Program-made: the position numbers and the translations under genes
Assembly: GCA_964354215.1 (NCBI GenBank)
Contig: CAYGYT010000021.1
Span: 1 to 31,510 of the forward strand
DNA length: 31,510 bases
DNA from: CAVRZR01 sp964354215
GTDB taxonomy: Bacteria > Actinomycetota > Coriobacteriia > Anaerosomatales > CAVRZR01
Direction: 5' to 3'
Part shown: positions 17,985 to 26,428 of the stretch, in pieces
How positions within the stretch are numbered: position 1 is the first letter of the stretch
Layout: every line of letters begins with the position of its first letter
The notes under the pieces: model-generated
The model's database searches: none
What the model saw: only the letters and a program-made list of their open reading frames with translations
What the model was told of the DNA's origin: nothing

Positions 17985-18925
17985 CCGTGCCAGGCGCCGG
18001 TCTTGCCCTTGAGGCCCACGGGCTCGTGAAGGTCTATCGAGAGACCCGCGCTCTGGACGGTGTGGACCTTGCCGTGCCCACGGGTTCCGTCTTCGGCTTC
18101 CTCGGCCCGAACGGGGCCGGCAAGACCACGACGCTCCGTATCCTCACGGGGCTTGCGCGTGCGACGAGCGGTTCGGCGAGCATCTTCGGCCACGATGTGA
18201 CGACCGCGAGCACCTCGGCCCGTGCGCTCGTCGGCTTCTTGCCCGATGTCCCCGGCTTCTACGAGTGGATGACCGCCGAGGAGTTCCTGCGCTTCGCCGG
18301 GGGTCTGTTCGCGCTGGACGCCCGCGTGCTTGCGGAGCGCGTGTCGGCGTTGCTCGACCTGGCGGGCCTTGCCGGGGTGCGCACGCGCATCGGCGGCTAC
18401 TCGCGAGGCATGAAGCAGCGTCTCGGCGTTGCGCAGGCGCTCATCAACGCACCGCAACTCCTCATGCTGGACGAACCCACGAGCGCTCTGGACCCGATCG
18501 GTCGCAAGGAAGTGCTTGACATGATCGCGTCGCTCCAGGGACGGACGACGGTGTTCTTCTCCACGCACATCCTCGCCGACGTGGAGCGTGTGTGCGACAC
18601 GGTGGCCGTGCTCGACAAGGGCCGCGTCGTGGCTCACGCGCCCATCGACGAGTTGAAGGCTCGCTACGGCGCCCACCGCCTGCTGATCGAGGTCGACCGC
18701 TCTGCCGAGGACCTGGCCGCGACGCTCGTGGAGCGTGACTGGGTGACCGGCGCAGAGGCCTCAAGCGACGGCACCGTGTCCATCACCGTGACCAACGTCG
18801 AAGAGGCGCAGCGAGCGATTCCGCGCATCATCGCCGAGCGGCAGCTCGCGCTCCGCCGCTTTGAGGGCGGGGAAGTCACGCTCGAAGAGGTCTTCGTCGA
18901 CCTGGTGAGCGAGGGCGTGCGATGA
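17981..18925 (+). CDS. ABC transporter ATP-binding protein
   Basis: 314 residues. Walker A GPNGAGKTT lies at residues 42-50. The signature YSRGMKQRLG, Walker B LLMLDEPTSALDP and switch His in STHIL are all present. The MKQR signature and a C-terminal tail of about 90 residues after the core place it with ABC-2-type exporters (drug, antibiotic or Cu-processing-like ATPases). It powers the permease encoded next, with which it overlaps by ATGA. The substrate cannot be told from sequence. Confidence 0.9.
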   Translation: MTVPGAGLALEAHGLVKVYRETRALDGVDLAVPTGSVFGFLGPNGAGKTTTLRILTGLARATSGSASIFGHDVTTASTSARALVGFLPDVPGFYEWMTAEEFLRFAGGLFALDARVLAERVSALLDLAGLAGVRTRIGGYSRGMKQRLGVAQALINAPQLLMLDEPTSALDPIGRKEVLDMIASLQGRTTVFFSTHILADVERVCDTVAVLDKGRVVAHAPIDELKARYGAHRLLIEVDRSAEDLAATLVERDWVTGAEASSDGTVSITVTNVEEAQRAIPRIIAERQLALRRFEGGEVTLEEVFVDLVSEGVR

Positions 18926-19683
18926 GGGGGTTCGCTCGGTTCCTCGGCAAGGAAGCCACCGAGGTCGTTCGCACGTGGCGCATCTGGGTGTTGCCGGGCG
19001 TGCTCCTGTTCTTCGCCATCAGCGGGCCGATCCTCGCCGAACTCACGCCGCAGCTGGTGAAGTCGCTCGGAGGGGGACAGCAGGGCATCGTGATCACCAT
19101 GCCGGAGCCGACCTATCTCGATGCGTACGCTCAGTGGGTGAAGAACCTGGGGCAGATCGGTATCTTCCTGCTCATCGGCGTGAGCGCCGGCGTGGTGGCG
19201 GGCGAGCGTTCGAGCGGAACCGCTGCGCTCGTGCTCACGAAACCGGTGTCTCGCGGCGGCTTCGTGGTCGCGAAGTACCTCATGAGCGCCGCGCTGCTCG
19301 TCGTCGCTACGGTCGTGGGCACGCTCGTTACCTGGGGGGTGACGGGCGCCGTCTTCGGCACTGCGCCGCCCGGGCTGCTGTTCTCGGCTACGGGCGTGTG
19401 GCTCGCGTTCGCGCTCGTCCTGCTCGCCGCGATGATGCTGCTTTCCTCCGCGCTTTCGACGCTCGCGGCGGTGGGGGCGGGCGTGGGGATGTTCGCGGTG
19501 CTCGGCATCCTCAACCTGTGGGGCCCCGCGGTGCGCTACACGCCCGCCGGGCTCATCGGCGCCCCGAGCCAGGTGCTCGCCGACACGTCGCCCGCGCTCG
19601 CGTGGCCGCTTGCCTCGGCGGTGGTCGCGGTGCCGGTACTCGTGGCTGCGGCCGTCTGGGTGTTTCGTCGCGTGGAGCTGTAG
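18922..19683 (+). CDS. ABC-2 type transporter permease
   Basis: 253 residues with about six membrane spans: near 17-38, 74-93, 113-138, 150-175, 178-200 and 232-250. Between the first two spans is a short extracellular loop. The pattern GERSSGTAALVLTKPVSRGGFVVAKYL (ends GERSSG and VAKYL) is the cytoplasmic coupling motif of the ABC-2/NosY-like permease superfamily. With the ATPase upstream it forms a two-component transporter, the last gene of the three-gene overlapping module. The direction and substrate are unknown. Confidence 0.85.
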   Translation: MRGFARFLGKEATEVVRTWRIWVLPGVLLFFAISGPILAELTPQLVKSLGGGQQGIVITMPEPTYLDAYAQWVKNLGQIGIFLLIGVSAGVVAGERSSGTAALVLTKPVSRGGFVVAKYLMSAALLVVATVVGTLVTWGVTGAVFGTAPPGLLFSATGVWLAFALVLLAAMMLLSSALSTLAAVGAGVGMFAVLGILNLWGPAVRYTPAGLIGAPSQVLADTSPALAWPLASAVVAVPVLVAAAVWVFRRVEL

Positions 19684-19706
19684 ACCGGCGTTGCCGCGAA
19701 ATGGGG

Positions 19707-20246
19707 CTACGCGCAGCCCGCGTACTCCTTGGCGAGGTTGTCGAGCTCGATATGATCGGACTCGATGGCGCTCACTGCCGCGAACACCTCTTTGATGCGT
19801 GGGTTCGTGGCGCGCTCGACGACCTGTGCGTAGAAGCGGGACGCGTGCTGCTCTCGTGCGAGGGACTCCTCGATGTTCGCGCACCAGTCGTCCGCTGCGT
19901 CGGAGGGCTGGGTAAGGTCCGCCGGCTTGGCGACGCCCGCGAGCTTCGAGAACACGGAGCAGTGCTCGGCTTCGATTGACGCGAGCCGCTTGTATGCCGA
20001 GTAGAGGGTGTCGTTGTCGCGGTGCTGCGCCATACCGAGGTAGAAGCGCGCGTTGCTCCTCTCGAGCTCGATCGCTTCAAGCAGGTCTGCGCGCTCCGCC
20101 TCGGTCAGTTGCACGTCGTTGATGCCCGGTGGGAAATCGGGCGCGAGCACGATGAGTTCTGCGTGGGCGCCGCAGAACGGGCAGTTGCTCGGCTTCTCCG
20201 AGCCGAGATGGGTCTCGCCGCAGATACGGCACCGGTACATCTTCAC
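19707..20246 (-). CDS. Rubrerythrin-like protein with N-terminal rubredoxin-type domain
   Basis: 179 residues. The first 25 carry two CxxC pairs (C6/C9 and C22/C25), a small rubredoxin- or zinc-ribbon-like domain. The remainder is a four-helix ferritin-like domain with Glu/His metal ligands in ELERSNARFY, EAEH, REQHASRFY and ESDHIE. This order, rubredoxin first, is the reverse of classical rubrerythrin. The family reduces peroxide in anaerobes using electrons from rubredoxin or NADH reductases. The GTG start has GAGGAGG 7 bases upstream. It lies 65 bases downstream of the DJ-1-like gene on the same strand, possibly co-transcribed. The short Cys spacing makes an iron rather than zinc site unproven. 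Confidence 0.8.
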   Translation of the reverse strand: MKMYRCRICGETHLGSEKPSNCPFCGAHAELIVLAPDFPPGINDVQLTEAERADLLEAIELERSNARFYLGMAQHRDNDTLYSAYKRLASIEAEHCSVFSKLAGVAKPADLTQPSDAADDWCANIEESLAREQHASRFYAQVVERATNPRIKEVFAAVSAIESDHIELDNLAKEYAGCA

Positions 20247-20311
20247 CTGGCGACCTCCTCAGTGTCGTGCGTCTTGTAGAAAGCGCAGTCGAGCGTCGCG
20301 AGACCGGCGGC

Positions 20312-20821
20312 CTATCGACGCAGTGCGCGAAGCAGCTCCTCGCCGAACGCGGTCGCTGACTCGGGACCGTTCGCGGTCACGATCCGCCCGTCGACTTCCA
20401 CCGCGCGTCCGGTCCAGACGGCCCCGTGGGCGACCAGATCGGTCTCCTCGGAAGGGAACGCGGTGACCGAGATACCCTCGAGCAGCCCCGCATGACCGAG
20501 GATCGACGGTGCGATACAGATGGCGCCAAGCACCCTGCCCGCATCGAGAGTATCCCGCGCCACGCGATGTGCATCCGGATCGTCGAAGTAGACTTTGGCG
20601 CCACCGCCGCCGATGAAGGCCACGGCGTCGTACGACGCTGGATCGACGTCCCGAAGCGCCACGTCCGCGTGCGCCTCGAGTCCGAACCTGCCCTGGCAGA
20701 GGCCCGCATCGACGCTCGCCGTGGTCACGTCGACGCCGGCGTCCTCCAGCAGTCGTTTGGGCTCGGCGTACTCCTCGTCGCGAAACGTCTCGGGTGCGAT
20801 GACGAGCACAGCTGACGACAT
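20312..20821 (-). CDS. DJ-1/PfpI family protein
   Basis: 169 residues of the class I glutamine-amidotransferase-like fold. The nucleophile elbow is GAICIAP with C102, and the acidic residue that polarises it lies in FRDEEY near residue 16. The start is ATG with a strong GGAGG ribosome site; the frame stays open upstream but without homology. Members act as deglycases, chaperones, proteases or small-molecule hydratases, so the exact activity is open. A TATACT -10-like element (minus strand, 20850-20855) lies 29 bases before the ATG, without a clear -35. The neighbour rubrerythrin suggests a stress role. Confidence 0.85.
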   Translation of the reverse strand: MSSAVLVIAPETFRDEEYAEPKRLLEDAGVDVTTASVDAGLCQGRFGLEAHADVALRDVDPASYDAVAFIGGGGAKVYFDDPDAHRVARDTLDAGRVLGAICIAPSILGHAGLLEGISVTAFPSEETDLVAHGAVWTGRAVEVDGRIVTANGPESATAFGEELLRALRR

Positions 20822-20957
20822 GGCGACCTCCTTCGGTGCTCCCTGCCGGAGTATACCCGCCGAGCCGCCCCATCCGTGTCCGTTTCGTCGTTGTGGTGGG
20901 CCTGTGCCGCCCCTCGGCGGCTCCTCGGCGTGGCCTCGTCCCAGCGGCTGTGCTACT

Positions 20958-20979
20958 TTGTGTACAAGTTTGTACACAA
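20958..20979. promoter_or_regulatory. Perfect 22-bp palindromic operator
   Basis: TTGTGTACAA (20958-20967) and its exact reverse complement TTGTACACAA (20970-20979) are separated by GT. The site is 38 bases before the alpha-oxoamine synthase ATG and 136 bases upstream of the divergent DJ-1 gene. The AT-rich symmetric sequence stands out from the GC-rich surroundings and looks like a dimeric repressor site of TetR or GntR type. The cognate regulator is not encoded nearby. Confidence 0.65.
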
Positions 20980-21017
20980 CCCGCGGCGAGCACGCCGAGG
21001 ATCGAGGGGAGTTATAC

Positions 21018-22232
21018 ATGGAGACCGTCGAGCTTCTGCGCGACGGCATCACCGACCGGCTCGACATGTTTCGCGAGCGCCGCGATGCGATGAAGACGGC
21101 CGATCGCTACTTCTACCTTCAAGCCATCAAGGGGCCGACGAACCACCGAGTCATGCTCGCTGACGGACGCGAAATGGTCATGCTCGCGTCGTACAGCTAT
21201 CTCGGCCTGATCGGACACCACCGCATCGAAGCGGCCGCCAAGCGGGCAATCGACGAGTACGGTACCGGCGCGGGAGGCGTTCGCCTGCTGACCGGCACCA
21301 CGGACTTGCACGAGCGGCTCGAGGCACGCATCGCCGAGTTCACGAAGCGCGAGGACGCGTGTGTGTACTCGAGCGGCTACGTGACAAACATGGCAATTGT
21401 CACCGGACTGACGGGTCCGGGCGATCTCATCCTCATGGACAAGCTCGACCACGCCTCGATCGTCGACGGCGCGCTGCTGTCCGGAGCCAAGTGGAAGACC
21501 TACCGCCACAACGACATGGCGCACCTCGAGAAGCTGCTTGCCGAAGCGGCGGGCGAGTACAACACGGTGCTCGTGATCGCCGATTCGGTCTTCTCTATGG
21601 ATGGCGACGTGATGGACCTGCCTGCTACTCGGAGGCTCTGCGACCGCTATGGCGCGCGACTGATGGTCGACGAGGCGCACTCGATCGGCTCGCTGGGCGC
21701 AACTGGGCACGGCATCGAGGAGCACTTCGACATGGTGGGCGCCATCGACCTGAAGATGGGCACACTCTCCAAGTCGGTACCGTCGGTCGGCGGCTACCTG
21801 GCCGGCGATCGGGACCTCGTCGACTACCAGCGGCACTTCTCTCGTCCCTTCATCTTCTCTGCGGCACTCCCGCCTGCTCAGACGGCGGCGGCGCTCGAGG
21901 CCTTCAACGTCATCGAAGACGAGCCCTGGCGCGTCCAGCAGCTCCACCGGGTGCAGAGCGCGTATACGCAGGGACTCAAGGCGCAGGGCTGGAACACGAT
22001 GGAGGCGTCGACCTGCGTCGTTCCCGTGTTCGTTGGCGACGAAGGCAAGACGATGGACTTGACGCGTATGCTCTTCGACCGTGGCGTGTTCGTCTGTCCG
22101 ATCGTGCACCCCGCGGTACCGCGGGGGACCGACCGGTTGCGCACGTGTCTCATGGCCACGCACACCGACGAGGACATCGCGCAGGCGCTTGACGCCTTCG
22201 AAGAATCAGGCAAGGCGCTCGGGCTCATCTAG
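21018..22232 (+). CDS. Alpha-oxoamine synthase family PLP enzyme (serine palmitoyltransferase / AONS-like)
   Basis: 404 residues, a fold-type I PLP enzyme that condenses an acyl-thioester with an amino acid and releases CO2. The PLP lysine is K252 in GTLSKSVPSVGGY. The cofactor-stacking histidine is H145 (LDHASIVDG), and D218/H221 lie in VDEAHSIG. GTGAGGVRLLTGTT is the family glycine loop. The sequence resembles the serine palmitoyltransferase/2-amino-3-ketobutyrate ligase branch more than classical BioF, and no biotin genes are near. The SKxxPSVGG variant may mark a subgroup. The start is ATG behind GAGGGGAG. The palindrome upstream is its likely operator. The substrate is unknown; a lipid or polyketide-type amine is possible. 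Confidence 0.8.
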   Translation: METVELLRDGITDRLDMFRERRDAMKTADRYFYLQAIKGPTNHRVMLADGREMVMLASYSYLGLIGHHRIEAAAKRAIDEYGTGAGGVRLLTGTTDLHERLEARIAEFTKREDACVYSSGYVTNMAIVTGLTGPGDLILMDKLDHASIVDGALLSGAKWKTYRHNDMAHLEKLLAEAAGEYNTVLVIADSVFSMDGDVMDLPATRRLCDRYGARLMVDEAHSIGSLGATGHGIEEHFDMVGAIDLKMGTLSKSVPSVGGYLAGDRDLVDYQRHFSRPFIFSAALPPAQTAAALEAFNVIEDEPWRVQQLHRVQSAYTQGLKAQGWNTMEASTCVVPVFVGDEGKTMDLTRMLFDRGVFVCPIVHPAVPRGTDRLRTCLMATHTDEDIAQALDAFEESGKALGLI

Positions 22233-22280
22233 TCGCGCCTGCAAGGGCATCGCGGTGATCGGCCGTCGCTCACGCGACGC

Positions 22281-23165
22281 TCACACGAACCGAGACGCGA
22301 TTCCGGACACGTCGCGTGGCGCCAAGGCGCGCGTGAATCCCGGCTGGGCGCTGGCGGCCACGCCGTCCTCGTAGGCCGGTACGTCGGCTTGGCGGTAGAA
22401 CACGCCGATGGGCACGCGGCACTCTTCCGGTGTGCACGTGAGCTCGTGGAACGCCTTCATCGACAGCTCGAACGCGGCCGTCCTGTCGTTGGCCTCCCAC
22501 CCGCTCTCCTCGAGCTTGTACACCCGCTCCCTGAACCACTGGAACGTGTTCACATGGTTCCAGGTCACACACGGCTGGTAGACGTCCACGAGGGCGAACC
22601 CGCGGTGCTGGAGCGCCTGCACGTAGAGCGCGGTAAGGTGTGGGATGTCGCCGGCGAACCCGCGCGCTACGAACGTGGCCCCTTCGGCGACGGCCAAGCC
22701 GATCGGGTTGACGGGCTCCTCGAGCACGCCCTTGGGCGTCGAGACCGTACGCATGAGATGATCGGTCGTGGGTGAGGCCTGCCCGGTGGTGAGGCCGTAG
22801 ATCTGGTTGTCGTGCGCGATGCAGGTGATGTTCACGTTGCGGCGCACCGAATGGATGAAGTGACCGAGGCCAAGCCCGTAGCCGTCACCGTCGCCCATCT
22901 CCACGATCACCTTGAGGTCGGGTCGGGTGAGCGAGAGGCCGGTTGCGACCGGCAGCGAGCGTCCGTGCAGAGCGTGGAAGCCCTGAACGTCGAGGAAGTC
23001 GGCGCCGTTGCCATGACAGCCGATGCCCCAAACGACGCTGAACTCGTGCTTTTCCCAGCCGAGTTCGGCGAGTGCGCGCTTCAGTGCTTCCCACAGCGCG
23101 AAGTTGCCGCACCCCGGGCACCACGTCGGCCGGTTGGGCGTGAGGAAGTCCTTGATCTCAGGCAT
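22281..23165 (-). CDS. 2-oxoacid:ferredoxin oxidoreductase, beta subunit
   Basis: 294 residues. This is the thiamine-diphosphate-binding subunit of a 2-oxoacid ferredoxin oxidoreductase. Near the N terminus, WCPGCGN holds Cys of the family's iron-sulfur or structural site (C16, C19). The TPP/Mg motif runs from GDGDGYG through NVNITCIAHDNQIYGLT. GQASPTT is characteristic of 2-oxoglutarate/2-oxoacid (KorB-like) enzymes. The ATG overlaps the stop of the alpha-subunit gene by 8 bases, with GAGGAGG upstream. The enzyme decarboxylates a 2-oxoacid to acyl-CoA, reducing ferredoxin, or runs in reverse in anaerobes. 2-Oxoglutarate is the likeliest substrate but is not certain. Confidence 0.88.
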   Translation of the reverse strand: MPEIKDFLTPNRPTWCPGCGNFALWEALKRALAELGWEKHEFSVVWGIGCHGNGADFLDVQGFHALHGRSLPVATGLSLTRPDLKVIVEMGDGDGYGLGLGHFIHSVRRNVNITCIAHDNQIYGLTTGQASPTTDHLMRTVSTPKGVLEEPVNPIGLAVAEGATFVARGFAGDIPHLTALYVQALQHRGFALVDVYQPCVTWNHVNTFQWFRERVYKLEESGWEANDRTAAFELSMKAFHELTCTPEECRVPIGVFYRQADVPAYEDGVAASAQPGFTRALAPRDVSGIASRFV

Positions 23166-25005
23166 CGAGCGCCACCTCCTCGAGCGACGCACCCGAGGGC
23201 AAGGCATCGATGCCCATGCCGAGCGTCCGCTTCACGTGCGCGTAGATCTGCTCGGGCGAAAACGGCCGCCCGTCGTAGCGGTGCAGACGGTCGTCCGCGC
23301 CCCGCAGGCACTCCTGCCGGATGAGCCCCTCGAGCTGACCGGTCGCGTTGCCCTCCACGATGAGGGTGCGCGTGGCCGCATCGAGGAACGCCGAGACGTC
23401 CTCGGCGGGGAAGGGCCAGAGCGTGACCAGTTGCAGCATGTTGACGTGAACGCCCTCGTCGGCGAGCCAGTCCATCGCCTCGAGCGCGGGCTGCTTCGTG
23501 GTGCCGAAGACGACGAGGGAGAGGTCGGCGCTGTCGGGGCCGTAGCGTCTGGGCGGTGGCACGAGCGCGCGGGCGCGCTCGATCTTGCGCAGCCGCTTCT
23601 CGTTTTGGCCGACACGCACGGACGCGATCTCGCCCTGCGCGCCGTACCCCTTCTCGTCGTGCTCGTAGGAGTTCACGACCTGGGTCGCGCCCTTCACGCC
23701 CGGGAGCGCGCGGACGGAGATGCCGTCGTCGGCGATCTTGTAGCGCAGGTAGTCGCCGTCGGTATCGAGCGCGTCGGGGTGATCGGCGATGTCGCCCGAC
23801 GCGACGAGCTTCCCGCGGTCGACGGTGACCGCTTCGAAGTCGAACGGGTCAACGGTCCGCCTGTTGTCGGAGAGATACGAATCGCCGAGGATCACGACGG
23901 GTGTCTGCAGGATGTCGGCAAGGTTGAATGCCTGCCACGTGAGCTCGAACGCTTCCGTGTGGTCGCCCGGAGCGAGAATCACACGTGGGAACTCGCCCTG
24001 CGCCGCATGCAGCACGAAGCGGAGGTCGCTCTGCTCCGTCCAGGTGGGCAGTCCTGTGGCGGGGCCTGGGCGAGTGAACATGCCGACGACGATCGCCGAC
24101 TCGCTCACGCCGGCGAGGCCGAACGCCTCGACCATGAGCGAGAAGCCGCCGCCGGACGTCGCGCACATCGAGCGGGTGCCGCCGAACGCTCCGCCGATGA
24201 CCATGTTGATCGCGGCGATCTCGTCCTCGGTGTGCTTCACGACCACGCCCTGCTCGTCGCTGTGTTTCGCCATGAAGTGCAGCAGCGACGAGGCCGGCGT
24301 CATCGGATAGGCGCAGTACAGCCCGAGGCCGGCTGCGAGCGCGCCCAGACCGATCGCCTCGTTGCCATCCACGAGCATGTGCTCGGACGGATTGTCCGCG
24401 GGAGCAACGCGGTGCGGGAACGAGCAGGAGTGGCTGCGCGCGTGTTCGTAGCCCGCATCTGCGATGGCGATGTTCTGCTCGGCGATCTGGGGCGGCTTGT
24501 GTGCGAACTGCTCGCGGATGGACGCCTTGAGGGCGTCGAGGGGGAAGTCCATGTGGCCGAGCACGGCACCGAGTGCCGCAACGTTGCGCATGATCTTCTG
24601 CCCGCCGGTGTCGCGGACGATCTGGGTGAGCGGGACGGGGACCAGGCAGAAGCGACTCGCGTCGAGGCCCGTCTCGGCGGCGTCGAAGTCGGCGGGATCG
24701 TAGATGACCGCTGCACCCTCTGTGAGCTCGCCGTCGTGCAGCGCGACCGTGTCGCGGTCGAGGCAGACGAGCACGTCGGTGGGGAGCACGTGACTGTGCA
24801 GTGGGCGATCGCTCACGCGCAGGTGGTACGTGTTGTGACCACCCTTGATCAGCGACGGGTACTCCGTGAGATCGAGCGTGTGGAGACCGGAGCGCGCGAA
24901 CACGCGAGCGAGCGACTGGCCTGCGGCCTTGATGCCGAATCCCGCAGGACCACCGATACGGATACGGACTTCGCTGCGTCCCGAACTGGATACGGTGCTG
25001 TGCAT
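23158..25005 (-). CDS. 2-oxoacid:ferredoxin oxidoreductase, fused gamma-alpha subunit
   Basis: 615 residues. The N-terminal part (about 10-190) is the gamma domain that binds CoA and helps catalysis, starting IRIGGPAGFGIKAAG. It is joined to the alpha pyrimidine-binding domain (about 205-400; GNEAIGLGALAAGL, AYPMTPASS) and the transketolase-C-like domain (about 470-600). This gamma-alpha fusion is typical of KorA-type two-subunit enzymes. The ATG at 25005 has GAGGGAG 4 bases before it; the frame continues open upstream but without homology. It is transcribed as a pair with the beta gene and divergently from coaBC. The upstream 188 bases contain complementary arms at 25030-25036 and 25090-25096, without further structure. 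Confidence 0.88.
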   Translation of the reverse strand: MHSTVSSSGRSEVRIRIGGPAGFGIKAAGQSLARVFARSGLHTLDLTEYPSLIKGGHNTYHLRVSDRPLHSHVLPTDVLVCLDRDTVALHDGELTEGAAVIYDPADFDAAETGLDASRFCLVPVPLTQIVRDTGGQKIMRNVAALGAVLGHMDFPLDALKASIREQFAHKPPQIAEQNIAIADAGYEHARSHSCSFPHRVAPADNPSEHMLVDGNEAIGLGALAAGLGLYCAYPMTPASSLLHFMAKHSDEQGVVVKHTEDEIAAINMVIGGAFGGTRSMCATSGGGFSLMVEAFGLAGVSESAIVVGMFTRPGPATGLPTWTEQSDLRFVLHAAQGEFPRVILAPGDHTEAFELTWQAFNLADILQTPVVILGDSYLSDNRRTVDPFDFEAVTVDRGKLVASGDIADHPDALDTDGDYLRYKIADDGISVRALPGVKGATQVVNSYEHDEKGYGAQGEIASVRVGQNEKRLRKIERARALVPPPRRYGPDSADLSLVVFGTTKQPALEAMDWLADEGVHVNMLQLVTLWPFPAEDVSAFLDAATRTLIVEGNATGQLEGLIRQECLRGADDRLHRYDGRPFSPEQIYAHVKRTLGMGIDALPSGASLEEVALDA

Positions 25006-25180
25006 CTGTCTCCCTCGGATCCCTGCGATGGTCGGCTTGGCTGCGGCACCCGCTGGCTTCGGACGCCTGCGAGGATTCTTCCCCTTCGGGCCGACCGCAC
25101 TCGCTTGGGTTGGTGCGTCGCAGCCCGTGACGGGCGATGCCCTCGGCGCGGTGCCGCCCGGTTCGCACAGCGCCGCGTGC

Positions 25181-25196
25181 GATAATCGGGGCCATG
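25181..25196 (+). promoter_or_regulatory. Extended -10 giving a probable leaderless coaBC transcript
   Basis: TGC directly followed by GATAAT (25181-25186) sits 8 bases before the ATG at 25194. Transcription would start at or within a base or two of the A of the start codon. No -35 match is seen, and only a weak GGGG lies between the -10 and the start. Confidence 0.45.
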
Positions 25197-26414
25197 ACTG
25201 CGTCCGACACACCCACCGTCGTCCTCGGCGTCACCGGCTGCATCGCAGCTTACAAGGCGTGCGAGCTTGTCCGCGTGCTCCAACGTGCCGGTTGCCGGGT
25301 CAAGGTCGTCATGACCGAGGCGGCGACGCATTTCGTGGGACCCGCCACCTTTCGCGCGCTCACCGGCGAGCCGGTCGCCACGTCGCTTTGGGACGACCCA
25401 GGCTCGGCGCGTGTGTTCCACACCTCGCTCGCCGAGCAGGCCGACGTGTTTGCCATCGTGCCGGCCACGGCGAACGTCATCGCGAAACTCGCGTGCGGAC
25501 GAGCCGACGACCTGCTCACGACGACGGCGCTCGCGACCGAGGCGACACTGGTGCTCGCTCCTGCGATGAACACCCACATGTGGCGCGCCGATGCCACGCG
25601 CGAGAACGTTGCGAGCCTGCGCGTGCGTGGAGCGGTGGTCGTGGAGCCGGCTAGCGGTGAACTTGCGTGCGGCGACAAGGGCGAAGGCCGTCTCGCGGAG
25701 ATCGCCGAGATCGCCGATGCGGTGCTCGCCGAGGCCCGCCGAGCGAAGGACCTCGTCGGCGTGAACGTGCTCGTGACAGCAGGGCCCACGCACGAGCCCA
25801 TCGACCCGGTGCGCTTCATCGGCAACGCGAGCAGCGGCAAGACCGGGTATGCAATCGCCGAGGAGGCCGCCAGGCGCGGCGCGACCGTGACGCTCGTGAG
25901 CGGCCCCACTGTGCTACCCGACCCCTTCGGGGTGCGCACCGTGCGCGTGAAGACCGCGGCAGAGATGCGCGATGCCGTGATGGCGGTCCGCGATGCGGCC
26001 GACGTGGTCATCGCAACGGCTGCGGTCTCCGATTGGCGACCGACCGCCGTGGCCGAGGACAAGCTCAAGAAGGGGAGTGCGCCCGACACGATCGCGCTCG
26101 AACGCACTCCGGACATACTCGCGGAGCTCGGTCGCGACACGGGCGATCGCATGCTCGTGGGGTTCGCCGCCGAGACGCGCGACGTGCTCGAGTACGCGCA
26201 GAGCAAGCTTCGCGAGAAGAACCTCGACCTCGTGGTTGCGAACGATGTCTCGGCCGAAGGGCTCGGTTTCGGCACCGATGACAACCAGGTCACGCTCGTG
26301 TGGCCGGACCGGACCGAGCCGTTGCCGACGCAGAGCAAGCGGTCCATTGCGCGCGCGCTGTGGGACGCGGCGAGCGAACGCGCCCGCGCTGCTGCAACGC
26401 GACGGCGTGTCTGA
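25194..26414 (+). CDS. coaBC: Bifunctional phosphopantothenoylcysteine decarboxylase / phosphopantothenate-cysteine ligase
   Basis: 406 residues. The N-terminal flavoprotein domain (CoaC, about 1-185) has GVTGCIAAYK, catalytic H76 in FHTSLAEQAD, the substrate motif PAMNTHMW and the Cys-containing ACGDKGEGR. The C-terminal ligase domain (CoaB, about 190-400) opens with VLVTAGPTHEPIDPVRFIGN and contains the conserved lysines of KLKKG. Together they convert 4'-phosphopantothenate to 4'-phosphopantetheine in CoA synthesis. There is no usual ribosome site; see the leaderless promoter entry. It is separated from gmk-rpoZ here, whereas in many actinobacteria coaBC follows rpoZ directly. Confidence 0.93.
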   Translation: MTASDTPTVVLGVTGCIAAYKACELVRVLQRAGCRVKVVMTEAATHFVGPATFRALTGEPVATSLWDDPGSARVFHTSLAEQADVFAIVPATANVIAKLACGRADDLLTTTALATEATLVLAPAMNTHMWRADATRENVASLRVRGAVVVEPASGELACGDKGEGRLAEIAEIADAVLAEARRAKDLVGVNVLVTAGPTHEPIDPVRFIGNASSGKTGYAIAEEAARRGATVTLVSGPTVLPDPFGVRTVRVKTAAEMRDAVMAVRDAADVVIATAAVSDWRPTAVAEDKLKKGSAPDTIALERTPDILAELGRDTGDRMLVGFAAETRDVLEYAQSKLREKNLDLVVANDVSAEGLGFGTDDNQVTLVWPDRTEPLPTQSKRSIARALWDAASERARAAATRRRV

Positions 26415-26428
26415 GCAGGGAGGACACC

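Noticed and set aside
23023..25185. Open reading frame of about 720 codons on the plus strand across the oxidoreductase genes.
   Set aside because: The minus strand encodes clear alpha/gamma and beta oxidoreductase subunits. The plus frame is a high-GC shadow with no family motif.
25006..25193. Structured leader between the oxidoreductase genes and coaBC, from arms GGTCGGC and GCCGACC 53 bases apart.
   Set aside because: A 7-bp match at that distance is expected by chance in GC-rich DNA. No TPP-riboswitch motif is visible despite the TPP enzyme downstream.
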